Source of the DNA: JAEUOS01 sp965279115
GTDB taxonomy: Bacteria > Pseudomonadota > Gammaproteobacteria > Burkholderiales > JAEUOS01
Assembly (NCBI GenBank): GCA_965279115.1
Contig: OZ257137.1
Location: 1,736,001-1,800,000 of the forward strand
Direction: 5' to 3'
DNA length: 64,000 nucleotides
In this document: piece by piece, positions 53,542 through 61,640 of the stretch
Position numbering within the stretch: position 1 is the stretch's first letter
Layout: every line of letters begins with the position of its first letter
The notes under the pieces: model-generated
The model's database searches: none
Told to the model about the DNA's origin: nothing
What the model saw: only the letters and a program-made list of their open reading frames with translations
Made by a program: the position numbers and the translations under genes

Positions 53542-54201
53542 TCAGACCTGCAATCGCAGTCGGTCTTCGGCCAAAGCCCGCGCGCATTCGTAATGCCAGT
53601 TGGTGCGGGTAGTCGTTTCGAATCTCCGCAGGTCGCATCCTGGGGCGTCAGGCCGGTTCATCGAGTTGTAGAAGACGATGCGAGGCCCTTTTGCACCAAT
53701 TGTCAGCCGCGTGAATAGCGGCAAGTAGTCCTTGCCGCCAAGAAACACGGTCGGCTGCAGCGAGTCGAGCGGGAGCAGGCTCAGATCCCGGTAAACATCG
53801 TTCTTGCGCCTGCGCTTGTACTCGTCTGCACTTTGACTGAACGTGATGTCGTAGGCCGGAGTCAGGAACGATGCCGGTATCAGGCCCCAACCGGCGGAGA
53901 GGATGAACAGGTTGGCGATTCCGAATCTTGCAGCGAGCTTTCCGTAAGCCGGGTTTTCATACAGTTCGAATGCGGGTAGCAGCCGGAGCGGATTGGTGCC
54001 GGGCGCCCTGTTGTATTCGAATAGAACGTCACGCCACGTTTTGCCACCCTGTGCAATGTCATCCGGTCGCGCGTATTCGATTGCATCCGTCTGAGGCGCA
54101 CCCCCCGGATCGGCAACAAACAACACGGGCTTGCCACCATCGGTCCGCATATGGCCCGCGTTTGCACGCTTTCCCGCCGCACACTGGATGACCACGTTCA
54201 T
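53542..54201 (-). CDS. YaaA/DUF6884-like protein paired with GIY-YIG gene
   Basis: I recognise a resemblance, not a named family. The 219-residue protein begins MNVVIQCAAGKRANAGH and has the central strand/loop LFILSAGWGLIPASFLTPAYDITFS, followed by a basic stretch (EYKRRRKND), a GGKDYLPLF motif and a Trp-His-Cys end (TNWHYECARAL). The ILSAxxGL and PYD/AYD layout resembles YaaA and DUF6884 proteins, some of which bind DNA or are linked to stress and DNA modification. AAAGGGGGTAG precedes ATG 54201. It starts two bases after the stop of the GIY-YIG-like gene, so the pair is one operon. Base composition is lower in GC than neighbours. Confidence 0.6.
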   Translation of the reverse strand: MNVVIQCAAGKRANAGHMRTDGGKPVLFVADPGGAPQTDAIEYARPDDIAQGGKTWRDVLFEYNRAPGTNPLRLLPAFELYENPAYGKLAARFGIANLFILSAGWGLIPASFLTPAYDITFSQSADEYKRRRKNDVYRDLSLLPLDSLQPTVFLGGKDYLPLFTRLTIGAKGPRIVFYNSMNRPDAPGCDLRRFETTTRTNWHYECARALAEDRLRLQV

Positions 54202-54203
54202 GT

Positions 54204-54899
54204 CTACCCCCTTTTGGCCTTGATGAGCCGCGCCATGACATCCAGAAAACCCGGATCGTATTCCTCTTCGACATGATTGGAATTCCACAACCCGGACCTG
54301 CGAACCCGCTCACGATCGCACAAGTGCCCGAGCCATCCGGGTGACGGCGGATCCAGAGGCTCCTTGCCGTGGTTGCTGAGCAACGCGATGGCATTGCGTT
54401 CGACCAGTCCGCGTTCACTTGCCGGGCCGGGCGCGTCGTCAATGGCCAGCCAGAGAAACGGCATTCGACCGATAACATGACTGACCTGCTCTTCCAACTC
54501 CGTCTCCCCCTGCCGAATGGAGGCAGGGGCGCTGCTGCCCTGGCCCCAGGTCGGGTACTGGTAGCCATGGCGCCTGATCAGCGACGTGCCGACAATCAAC
54601 CGGAAGATCGAACCACGGTGATTGCCTCCACCGCTCTTGGCCTGCCCGCGATGTTGCGAAAGCCTGCCCCAGAGCGAACTGCTGGAACCAGCCGTCAATG
54701 CGTGGGTGCCGACCCGCACGACGCGGGCGCCAGTGCCGCTGTGACTGCGCGCCTCACCGGACTCGAAAAAGAAGTAGATGCCGCGCCTGGGCCAGCCTGA
54801 ACGCCCGTTGCAATCCGCCAGGTAGCGCTGGCCGCCTACCTGACCGGCAAGTTCATCCAGGAGCGCATGGAACGTTTTCAGATCATCGAGACGGCTCAT
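54204..54899 (-). CDS. GIY-YIG-like nuclease-fold protein
   Basis: The 231-residue protein has the hallmarks of a GIY-YIG nuclease. RGIYFFF (residues 39-45) supplies the GIY strand, VVRVG (60-64) the YIG-equivalent strand, and LWGRLSQHRG (77-85) the helix with the catalytic Arg and a His. ERNAIALLSN could supply the acidic residue. The remainder, with PGWLG and SGLWNSNHV, is not assigned. ATG 54899 is preferred over a TTG at 54911. It is the upstream partner of the YaaA-like gene with only two bases between them. A restriction-, repair- or defence-type role is plausible but not shown. Confidence 0.7.
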   Translation of the reverse strand: MSRLDDLKTFHALLDELAGQVGGQRYLADCNGRSGWPRRGIYFFFESGEARSHSGTGARVVRVGTHALTAGSSSSLWGRLSQHRGQAKSGGGNHRGSIFRLIVGTSLIRRHGYQYPTWGQGSSAPASIRQGETELEEQVSHVIGRMPFLWLAIDDAPGPASERGLVERNAIALLSNHGKEPLDPPSPGWLGHLCDRERVRRSGLWNSNHVEEEYDPGFLDVMARLIKAKRG

Positions 54900-54921
54900 C
54901 AACGCCCCCAACAGCTTGCCT

Positions 54922-54937
54922 GGCTGATAAATCAGCC
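54922..54937. repeat. Short hairpin GGCTGA-TAAA-TCAGCC
   Basis: A perfect six-base inverted repeat with a four-base loop lies in the 72-base gap between the PIN toxin stop and the GIY-YIG-like start. It may end the toxin transcript or act as an operator; nothing in the sequence decides. Confidence 0.4.
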
Positions 54938-54971
54938 GATCCCGCCGAACGCATCCGGAACGTGATGTCGG

Positions 54972-55385
54972 CTAAACCAGCACGACCGTCAATCCCGCCT
55001 TTTTCGCAGCTTCGGACTGCCTCTTGTCGCCGGTGACAAATGCCTCCGCCTTGAGCGCAACCGCACTGCCGATGTGAATGGCATCCATCGCGCGCAATGA
55101 ACTGCCTTCCAGGCTGGCAAGTGTTTCCGCCATGACCACCGGCGTCAGGTCGCAGATGGCGATATCGGCAATGTCGGCCATCAACAGGCCCTTGAGTTGC
55201 CTGTACTGGGCGTCGCTCAGATGCCCTTCACGCTGCAACCGACAGAATGCGGAAATGATTTCAGGCAGGGCGATGCCCGAGAGCACGATCTCGGTAGCCT
55301 TGTCACACCAATCGATGACCGAATCCGACCCCGCCTCACCCAGGTAACGCTTGGCGAATGCGGATGAATCGAAGAACACGCGCAT
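54972..55385 (-). CDS. Type II toxin, PIN-domain (VapC family)
   Basis: This 137-residue PIN-domain RNase is typical of VapC toxins. The acidic residues are D6 (FFDSSAF), E in LPEIISAF, D in LRAMDAIHI and D in VTGDKR. They coordinate Mg2+ for RNA cleavage. The start ATG shares one base with the antitoxin stop (TGATG), a common coupled arrangement. Together with the antitoxin it forms a complete module within a small, lower-GC accessory island. Confidence 0.92.
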   Translation of the reverse strand: MRVFFDSSAFAKRYLGEAGSDSVIDWCDKATEIVLSGIALPEIISAFCRLQREGHLSDAQYRQLKGLLMADIADIAICDLTPVVMAETLASLEGSSLRAMDAIHIGSAVALKAEAFVTGDKRQSEAAKKAGLTVVLV

Positions 55386-55612
55386 CAGTTGCCGGATTCG
55401 CGGTCTTCGAGAATCACGCGGCTGATGGAGACGCCGTCGAGCACCAGCGGCTGCACGGTGCGCCGCTTCCAGGAAGGCAGGTCGGCGGCGACGGGAACGA
55501 TGTCAGCAATCGGTTTGCCATTACGCAGAACGCGAATGGTTTCGCCGGATTCCACCAGATCGAAATAGTGCTTGGCCTGGTTGCGAACTTCAGTGAAAGA
55601 GGCTTGTTTCAT
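55385..55612 (-). CDS. Type II antitoxin, Phd/YefM family
   Basis: The 75-residue antitoxin has the N-terminal Phd/YefM DNA-binding block (MKQASFTEVRNQAKHYFDLVESGE, then IRVLRNGKPIADIVP) and a C-terminal segment that would wrap the toxin. ATG 55612 has GAGGTGG upstream; a GTG two codons earlier is possible. Just upstream lies a perfect palindrome with a -10 inside it, as expected for autorepression. It precedes and overlaps the PIN toxin. Confidence 0.9.
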   Translation of the reverse strand: MKQASFTEVRNQAKHYFDLVESGETIRVLRNGKPIADIVPVAADLPSWKRRTVQPLVLDGVSISRVILEDRESGN

Positions 55613-55624
55613 GGCCACCTCGCG

Positions 55625-55656
55625 ATGTACAGATTGATGTGATTATATCTGTACAT
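55625..55656. promoter_or_regulatory. Antitoxin operator: perfect 10-base palindrome with -10
   Basis: ATGTACAGAT (55625-55634) and ATCTGTACAT (55647-55656) form perfect arms around a 12-base spacer. On the minus strand a consensus TATAAT (55647-55642) lies at the inner edge, 30 bases before the antitoxin ATG. A weak -35 (TTTTCA) is possible 15 bases upstream. Antitoxin binding here would block RNA polymerase. Confidence 0.8.
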
Positions 55657-55674
55657 GCCGACTGAAAATCGCGC

Positions 55675-56541
55675 TCAGCCAAACCCGTACAACGCCGCCG
55701 GATTGTCCACCAGAATCTGCCTGCGCAAGTGTTCCTCCGGCACCCACTGCGCAAATGCGTCCAGCAGGTCACCGTCGTTCTGCATCTCGTCGTACTGGTT
55801 GGGGTGCGGCCAGTCGCTGCCCCACAACACCCTGTCGGGCCGGGCCTCGACCACGCCGCGCACCAGCGGCCGCATGTCGGCCCACGGGTAACCCTGGGCG
55901 GACATGCGGTGCTGCCCGGAGACCTTCACCCAGGTGTTGCCGCGCTCCAGCAACTGCAGCAGCGTCTGGAACCCGGGTGAAGCCACGCCCTCCTCCCGCC
56001 GCACCCGCGCGATGTGGTCGATGAGGAGCGGGCACCCCGTGGCGATAAGCCGCGGCGCCAGCGCGGTGAGTTCCTCCGCCTTGTTTACATGCACGACGAT
56101 GTGCCACCCCAGCGCCCTGACCTTGCCGGCGATGGCTTCCAGGTGCTCGAACCCCGGCGTGCCCTTGACCACCGTGGAAAGCCGCGTCCCGCGGAAGCCC
56201 TGCGCATGCAGGGCGCGGATGTCGGATTCGGGCGTGTCCGGCCCGGTGACCGCCACCCCGCGCAAACGCCCGGGCGCGGACGACACCGCCCTGGCCACCG
56301 CCCGGTTATCCGTGCCATGCACCGAGCCCTGCACGAGCACGGCCCGCTCGATGCCGATGTTATCGAGCATGCGCAAGTAGGTTTCCACCAGCGCATCCGG
56401 CGGGGTGAAGCTGCGTTGCTCCACATAAGGGAACAGGTCCGGCGGGCCGAACACGTGCGCGTGGCAGTCGCAGGCGCCGGCGGGGGCGCGATAGTCGGGG
56501 CGGCGGGTGTTGGGGTCGGGGGGGAGGCAGGGGCGGGTCAT
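55675..56541 (-). CDS. Amidohydrolase-superfamily protein, 2-pyrone-4,6-dicarboxylate hydrolase-like
   Basis: This 288-residue TIM-barrel amidohydrolase carries CDCHAHVFGP (metal HxH) near residue 26, further catalytic His in HIVVHVNKAEE and LIDHIARVR, and the Asp in WGSDWPHPN. These are features of LigI/PDC-hydrolase-like enzymes and related aromatic-pathway hydrolases. GGAGGAG precedes ATG 56541. It is on the same strand as the alpha-hydroxy-acid dehydrogenase but separated from it by the low-GC stretch. The specific lactone or carboxylate is unknown. Confidence 0.87.
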   Translation of the reverse strand: MTRPCLPPDPNTRRPDYRAPAGACDCHAHVFGPPDLFPYVEQRSFTPPDALVETYLRMLDNIGIERAVLVQGSVHGTDNRAVARAVSSAPGRLRGVAVTGPDTPESDIRALHAQGFRGTRLSTVVKGTPGFEHLEAIAGKVRALGWHIVVHVNKAEELTALAPRLIATGCPLLIDHIARVRREEGVASPGFQTLLQLLERGNTWVKVSGQHRMSAQGYPWADMRPLVRGVVEARPDRVLWGSDWPHPNQYDEMQNDGDLLDAFAQWVPEEHLRRQILVDNPAALYGFG

Positions 56542-56868
56542 GACTCCTCCAGCAGAATTAGAGAAATCACGTGTAGTCAATGAAATTCAAGAGCCCAACT
56601 CGCACTATTGTCAACGCCCATGAGTTGGCCAGAAAAATTGAACGCCGCGCGCGTCAATTTTGTTCAAGTAACTTACTAGCTCGGAGAGTGGAACAAAGTC
56701 AGCCGCTCAACTGGCGTGTGTGTGCAAGCTTTAACGTACAACAGCGTACAAAAAGCCTCCCCAAAACAGCGGGTGTATTGCTACAGCGTTCAAGGTTCGA
56801 TCAACTGACCCCGTGTGTACGAACATCAAGTACTCGCAAGCAACCAACCTTGTTCCAAAAGCACGTTA
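56542..56868. other. Low-GC gene-free stretch next to a foreign 3' end
   Basis: These 327 bases are clearly AT-richer than all flanking DNA and hold no convincing gene; the open frame at 56580-56963 on the plus strand has no ribosome site or recognisable domain. CCAACTC (56595-56601) and GAGTTGG (56622-56628) form an inverted repeat, and CGTACAA occurs twice near 56740. Together with the abnormal end of the neighbouring dehydrogenase gene it looks like a piece of acquired DNA. Confidence 0.5.
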
Positions 56869-58173
56869 TCACATCAATAAACCGGATTCAATTGCTTCTT
56901 CTTCAGGATCTTCTCCAGATCTACCGTTTTCGACCAATTCACAAATCCCAAGTGCTTCTTTGAAAACCCGATGACCTCGTTGACCTGTTGAGGCGTGGGG
57001 ATTCTGCGTAGGACAGCACTCAATAGACAAGAGAGTATCTCCAATGTCATCAATTCTGACATAACCCACCAATCCCATCTCCCGCTCAATCTCCGTCTTC
57101 AACAGGTTGAGCACCTGCAAAGCCCCGGCGCGCCCGCCCAGGGCCGCGCCGTAGAGCGTGGGCCGGCCGATCAGCACGGCGTCCGCGCCCAGAGCCAGGG
57201 CCTTGAGTACGTCGCTGCCGCGGCGCACGCCGCTATCCATCAACACGGTGGCCTTGCCGCGCAGGGCCTGGGCGATTTCGGGCAGGGCATCAATCGGCGC
57301 GACGGTGCTGTCCACCGTGCGGCCGCCGTGGTTGGAAACGACCACCGCATCCGCCCCCAGTTCCACCGCCTGCAGCGCGTCTTCCGCACGCAATATGCCC
57401 TTGATCACCAGCTTCTTCGGCCACAGGGCGCGCAGTTGTTCCACGTCGCGCCAGGTCAAGTCCTCGCACCGGGCGGCGGATTTGTTGGTGGAAAAGCCGG
57501 TCACCTTGCCTTGCAGTTCTGGCGGGTAGTTTTCGAACTTGGGCATGCCGTCGCCCAGCAGGTAGCGGCCCATCACGCTGGCAAACCAGCGCGGGTGGGT
57601 CAGCATGTCAAAGGCGGAGCGGCGTGAAATACGGAACGGCACGGTAAAGCCGTTGCGGGCGTTGTATTCGCGGTTGGGCACCACGGAGCAGTCGGCTGTT
57701 AACACCAGCGCCTCGAAGCCATTGTCCTCTGCGCGCTTCACCATGGCGTGGGCGATGCTGCGGTCGGCAAACATGTTGAGCTGAAACCACAGCCGGCCGC
57801 CGGCCTCGCGGGCGATGGTTTCCATCGAGGTCATGGCGTTGGTGGCCAAGGTGAAGGGGATGTTGGCATCCGCCGCGGCGCGCGCCAGTTCCAGCTCGCC
57901 CCGGTACCACACCAGCCCGGCCGATCCGGTGGGCGCCACCGCCACCGGCATGGCCATGGGTTGGCCGAACAGTTCCGTCGCGGCGCTGCGGCCGGTTACG
58001 TCCACCAGCACGCGCGGCCGCAGCTTGATGCGGTTGAAGGCGGCGCGGTTTTCCGCCAGCGCCACCTCGTCTTCCACCCCGCGGTCGATGTATTCGAAGA
58101 TGCCCTTGGGCAGGCGCTTCTTCGCCAGCGCGCGAAAGTCGTGCAGGTTGTAAGCGGGGATGGCCCTGGGCAT
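56869..58173 (-). CDS. FMN-dependent alpha-hydroxy-acid dehydrogenase with an abnormal 3' end
   Basis: The first about 370 residues are a standard FMN-dependent (S)-2-hydroxy-acid oxidase/dehydrogenase such as lactate or mandelate dehydrogenase. FMN and substrate motifs include LATNAMTSMETIA, the catalytic SNHGGR, and MDSGVRRGSDVLKALALGADAV. The last about 60 codons, after LLKTEIEREMGLVG, are AT-rich and do not look like the normal C-terminus, although GYVRIDDIGDTLL still resembles it. The final tail is acidic and unlike family members. Another frame here is better coding DNA (see 56874-57089). ATG 58173 begins MPRAIPAYNLHDFRAL. It is seven bases downstream of a Bug gene. Confidence 0.8.
   Translation of the reverse strand: MPRAIPAYNLHDFRALAKKRLPKGIFEYIDRGVEDEVALAENRAAFNRIKLRPRVLVDVTGRSAATELFGQPMAMPVAVAPTGSAGLVWYRGELELARAAADANIPFTLATNAMTSMETIAREAGGRLWFQLNMFADRSIAHAMVKRAEDNGFEALVLTADCSVVPNREYNARNGFTVPFRISRRSAFDMLTHPRWFASVMGRYLLGDGMPKFENYPPELQGKVTGFSTNKSAARCEDLTWRDVEQLRALWPKKLVIKGILRAEDALQAVELGADAVVVSNHGGRTVDSTVAPIDALPEIAQALRGKATVLMDSGVRRGSDVLKALALGADAVLIGRPTLYGAALGGRAGALQVLNLLKTEIEREMGLVGYVRIDDIGDTLLSIECCPTQNPHASTGQRGHRVFKEALGICELVENGRSGEDPEEEAIESGLLM
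56874..57089 (-). pseudogene. 3' remnant of an unidentified low-GC gene
   Basis: In a frame shifted from the dehydrogenase, this region reads as a helical, Lys-rich C-terminus ending KILKKKQLNPVY-stop. Its codons prefer G or C at third position more than the dehydrogenase frame does over the same DNA, as a real gene would. It has no start or 5' part of its own. It is best read as the tail of a foreign gene joined to the dehydrogenase near 57080. I do not recognise the family. Confidence 0.45.
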
Positions 58174-58180
58174 GCCCGCC

Positions 58181-59149
58181 TCAGTCCGTGGCGAGGTTGC
58201 CCTCGCGGATTACCTGGGCCCAGCGGCGCACGTCTTCCTGCACCACCCGCGCGAACTGCTCGCGCGGCATTTCCACCACGTCCACGCCCAGCTCGGTAAT
58301 GGCCTTGCGGTTTTCCGGCACGGCCAGCACCTTGCGCACCTCGGCCGCCAGAAAATCCACGATCGCCGCCGGCGTGCCGGCGGGCGCGAAGATGCCAGCC
58401 CATACCGTCACGTTCAACGACGGATAGCCCTGCTCGGCCGCGGTGGGCAGCGCGGGGAAAATGCTGCTGCGGTTCTTGCCCAGCGCCGCCACCGGCACGA
58501 TCTGGTTGGTGTTCACCGGTTGCAGCGCCGTGGAGGCCGACACCGGCATGAAGGGGAATTGCCCGCCGATCAGGTCTGTCATGGCCGGGGCGCCGCCGCG
58601 GTAGGGGATGTGCGTCATCTCCAGCTTCATGGTGCGCTTGAGCAGTTCCATGGTGAGGTGCTGCACGGTGCCGGTGCCGGCCGAGCCATACGAGGTGTTC
58701 TTGCCGGTGCCGTAGGCCACCAGGTCTTTCAGGGTGCGGATGTTGGTGCCCGGGTTGGCCGCGATGATGATCGGCAGTTCCATGATGGAGGCCACGGGCA
58801 CCAAGTCGCGCAGCGAGTCGTACGGCGGCTTCTTGCTCATGGAAGGGGCGATGGCCACCGAGCCGGATTCGCCCAGCACCAGGGTGTACCCGTCCGGCGC
58901 GGCCTTGGCCACGCTGCCCACCCCGATGCTGCCGCCCGCGCCGGGGCGGCTATCCACCACCACCGGCTGCTTCAGGTTGGCCTGCAGGCGCGCCGTGAGC
59001 ACCCGCGCCACCAGGTCGTTGGCGCCGCCCACGGCGAAGGGGACGACCAGGCGGATGGTCTTGTCGGGGTAGGTTTGGGCGATGGCGCCCGGGGTGAGGG
59101 CGCCAAGTGTGAAGGTGGCGATGGCCAGGATAAGCGAACGTGTTTTCAT
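58181..59149 (-). CDS. Bug/TctC-family periplasmic receptor (8 of 8)
   Basis: The 322-residue receptor has a signal peptide (MKTRSLILAIATFTLG, cleavage after AIAQ) and ligand loop VPFAVGGANDLVAR, where Val replaces the usual Pro/Ala and Asn precedes the conserved Asp. GTGTVQHLT and IPYRGGAPAMTD are later blocks. No strong ribosome site is seen before ATG 59149. It lies seven bases from the dehydrogenase gene on the same strand, so uptake of a 2-hydroxy acid and its oxidation may be linked. Confidence 0.92.
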   Translation of the reverse strand: MKTRSLILAIATFTLGALTPGAIAQTYPDKTIRLVVPFAVGGANDLVARVLTARLQANLKQPVVVDSRPGAGGSIGVGSVAKAAPDGYTLVLGESGSVAIAPSMSKKPPYDSLRDLVPVASIMELPIIIAANPGTNIRTLKDLVAYGTGKNTSYGSAGTGTVQHLTMELLKRTMKLEMTHIPYRGGAPAMTDLIGGQFPFMPVSASTALQPVNTNQIVPVAALGKNRSSIFPALPTAAEQGYPSLNVTVWAGIFAPAGTPAAIVDFLAAEVRKVLAVPENRKAITELGVDVVEMPREQFARVVQEDVRRWAQVIREGNLATD

Positions 59150-59320
59150 TGTTTGTCTTTGGAGGGGTTGTTCATGTCGCCCGGGCGTGGCACCCTAGAC
59201 TTTCGGTTGAGGCACATCATAACGGTCGGCCGACTGCGCGACTCGAAGGTACGGCCTCCAGATTTTTGAATTTGAGCAGCCCGACGTTTCCCCAGCTTTT
59301 TTCTCAGCTATTTGCACGCT

Positions 59321-59680
59321 ATGCAAACCGTCGACTTAACAAGCCTGAAAGCCAATCCGACCGAAGCGCTGCGCAAGTCTCAAGAGGAACTCGTGGTGGT
59401 GTTGAATCGCGGACAGCCGGAGGCGCTTATGGTGGGCTTGGCCTCGACCGGCATGCTGGAATTTGCGGGCGTACGGTCCGCGTTCGCGACAGCGCTGTTT
59501 CGCGATGGCCATCTTTCCCTTGCGCGCGCCGCGCGCGTGGCGAAATTGCCATTGCCAAGATTCAGCGCGCACCTGACAAGGCTGGGCATACCAGTTGTCC
59601 AGATGAGCGCAGCGGAAAGCGAACGCGACCTCGAAACGCTAGACGAGTGGCTCAATCGTCGTGACGAAAGCGTGCGCTAA
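59321..59680 (+). CDS. Phd-like plus UPF0175-like fusion protein (antitoxin-like orphan)
   Basis: The 119-residue protein has an N-terminal Phd/YefM-type segment (MQTVDLTSLKANPTEALRK, then VVVLNRGQPEALMVG) and a C-terminal UPF0175-like helix-turn-helix (FRDGHLSLARAARVAKLP, RLGIPVV). Both domain types are usually antitoxins of PIN- or RelE-type toxins. No toxin gene is adjacent: the next gene is a convergent deacylase two bases away. ATG 59321 is preferred to TTG 59312; neither has a strong ribosome site. It may be a solitary antitoxin or DNA-binding regulator. Confidence 0.65.
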   Translation: MQTVDLTSLKANPTEALRKSQEELVVVLNRGQPEALMVGLASTGMLEFAGVRSAFATALFRDGHLSLARAARVAKLPLPRFSAHLTRLGIPVVQMSAAESERDLETLDEWLNRRDESVR

Positions 59681-59682
59681 CC

Positions 59683-61389
59683 TTACGCCGAGCGCACCAG
59701 CCGCCCCGGCAGCGCCCCGGTGGCCTTGCCGCGTTCCATCACCAGTTCACCCGACACAAACGTCGCCTCGTACCCGGTGGCGTGCTGCACCAGGCGGCGG
59801 CCGCCGGTGGGCAGGTCGTAGGTCATTTGCGGGGCTTCGAGGTTGAGCTTGGCGTAGTCGATCAGGTTGATGTCGGCCTTCATGCCCGGCAGCAGGGCGC
59901 CACGGTCGGTCATGCCCAGGCCGCGCGCGTTGCGCTGGGTTTGCGCGTGGATCAGGAACTCCAGGCCCAGCTTGGGGCCGCGCTGGCGGTCACGCGACCA
60001 GTGGGTGATGAGGTAGGTCGGGTAGCTCGCGTCGCAGATGTAACCGCAGTGCGCGCCGGCGTCGCCCAGGCCCATCAGCGAGGCGGGATGGGTGATCATC
60101 TCGCGCACTACATCGAGATTGTTCTCGGTGTAGTTGTAGAGCGGGAAGTAAAACTTCTTCTTGCCGCCGTCCTCGAGCATCAGCTCGTAGGCCACGTCTT
60201 CCGGCGTGCGGCCGGTGGCCTTTGCAATGCCGGCGACGCTGTCTTCGGCCTTGGGCTCGTAGTTGGCGTGGTCCTGGCCCAGCGGATACAGCTTGTGGAA
60301 GTCGCGGGTGATCGAGGCCAGGCGCCAGTTGTCTGGCGGGGTGGCACTTTCCTTGATGATGCGCGCCTTCAACTCGGGGTTCTTCAGCTTCGCCACCCGC
60401 TCCGCCAGCGGCAGATGGGCGATCTCCATGTAACCCGGGGTCAGGAAGAAGGGCTGCATCGAGCATTCCAGCCCGTGCACCATGCCGATGGGCCGGCAGG
60501 CCACCTGGGCCTTGATGTCCAGGCCCTGGTTGCGCGCGGCGTCCACCCGCTGCATGACGGCGCGCCACTTGTCGGGCATGTGGTCGCGCTGCAGGAGGGT
60601 AAAGCTCAGGGGGCGGCCGCTGATCTTGGTGCAATCACGCAGGATGTTGAACTCGCTGTCGATGTCCTCGAAGTCGGAGATCATCTGCAGCACGCCCTTG
60701 CCGGTTTCGCCCAGGGCTTTGGCAATGCTGGTCAGTTCATTCGCCGCCACATCGAAAGTTGGCGCTTGCTCACCGCGAGAGGTCTTGTGCACAAAGGTGC
60801 GCGAAGTCGAGAAGCCCAGCGCCCCGGCCGAGATGGCCTCTTTCACGATGGCGGACATCTTGCGGATATCGTCGTCGGTGGCCGTCTCGCGCTTCGCGCC
60901 GCGCTCGCCCATCACGAAAACGCGCACCGCGGCATGCGGGATCTGCGCGCCCAGGTCCATGATGCGCGGGGTCTTGTCCACCGCGTCCAGGTACTGCGGG
61001 AAGCTTTCCCATTCCCACTTCACGCCTTCCTGCAGCACCGCGCCGGGAATGTCTTCCACGCCTTCCATCAGTTCCAGCATCCACTGGCGCTGGTGCGGGT
61101 GGGCCGGCGCAAACCCCACGCCGCAATTGCCCATCACCGCCGTGGTCACGCCATGCCAGGACGAAGGCGTCATCAGCGGGTCCCAGCTGGCCTGGCCGTC
61201 GTAGTGGGTGTGGATGTCCACCCAGCCCGGGGCGACCAGCAGGCCTTCCGCATTCACCGTCTTTTTCGCGCTGCCTTCCACCTTGCCGGTTTCGACGATC
61301 TTGCCGTCTTTTACGGCGATATCGCCGGTGTAGCCGGCCACGCCGGTGCCGTCGATGATGGTGCCGCCGCGGATGATCAGGTCGTGCAT
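59683..61389 (-). CDS. N-acyl-D-amino-acid deacylase-like amidohydrolase
   Basis: The 568-residue metal-dependent amidohydrolase has the VDIHTHYDGQASWDP metal site near residue 65, the conserved GNCGVGFAP loop, GAHCGYICD with a further metal His, and MTDRGALLPGMKADINLIDY near the C-terminus. These match the D-aminoacylase/N-acyl-D-glutamate deacylase group, though the substrate cannot be decided. AAGGGAGAC precedes ATG 61389. It is divergent from the acyl-CoA dehydrogenase gene across 251 bases that carry no other visible gene. Confidence 0.9.
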   Translation of the reverse strand: MHDLIIRGGTIIDGTGVAGYTGDIAVKDGKIVETGKVEGSAKKTVNAEGLLVAPGWVDIHTHYDGQASWDPLMTPSSWHGVTTAVMGNCGVGFAPAHPHQRQWMLELMEGVEDIPGAVLQEGVKWEWESFPQYLDAVDKTPRIMDLGAQIPHAAVRVFVMGERGAKRETATDDDIRKMSAIVKEAISAGALGFSTSRTFVHKTSRGEQAPTFDVAANELTSIAKALGETGKGVLQMISDFEDIDSEFNILRDCTKISGRPLSFTLLQRDHMPDKWRAVMQRVDAARNQGLDIKAQVACRPIGMVHGLECSMQPFFLTPGYMEIAHLPLAERVAKLKNPELKARIIKESATPPDNWRLASITRDFHKLYPLGQDHANYEPKAEDSVAGIAKATGRTPEDVAYELMLEDGGKKKFYFPLYNYTENNLDVVREMITHPASLMGLGDAGAHCGYICDASYPTYLITHWSRDRQRGPKLGLEFLIHAQTQRNARGLGMTDRGALLPGMKADINLIDYAKLNLEAPQMTYDLPTGGRRLVQHATGYEATFVSGELVMERGKATGALPGRLVRSA

Positions 61390-61640
61390 GAAGTCTCCCT
61401 TGTGTCTTGTTCTGTGCGATGCCGGCGCAGCGGTCACCCATCATCACGACGGGCCCGGCGCCAAACCCGTCGATCATACATGCGCCGCCGTGCGGGGGCA
61501 CGGCAACGCCCGGGTTTCCCCTTACCCCCCGGCCATGCCCGGACCACCCGGACACCGCGTTGGCGGGACTCGTGGTATGGTTTTTCGCCTGGCAGGTCCC
61601 ATAAAAAATCGCCCCCAAGAAGGCGCACGAGAGGAGCACG

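Noticed and set aside
56580..56963. Plus-strand open frame in the low-GC stretch
   Set aside because: There is no ribosome-binding site and no recognisable domain, and it overlaps the 3' end of the dehydrogenase.
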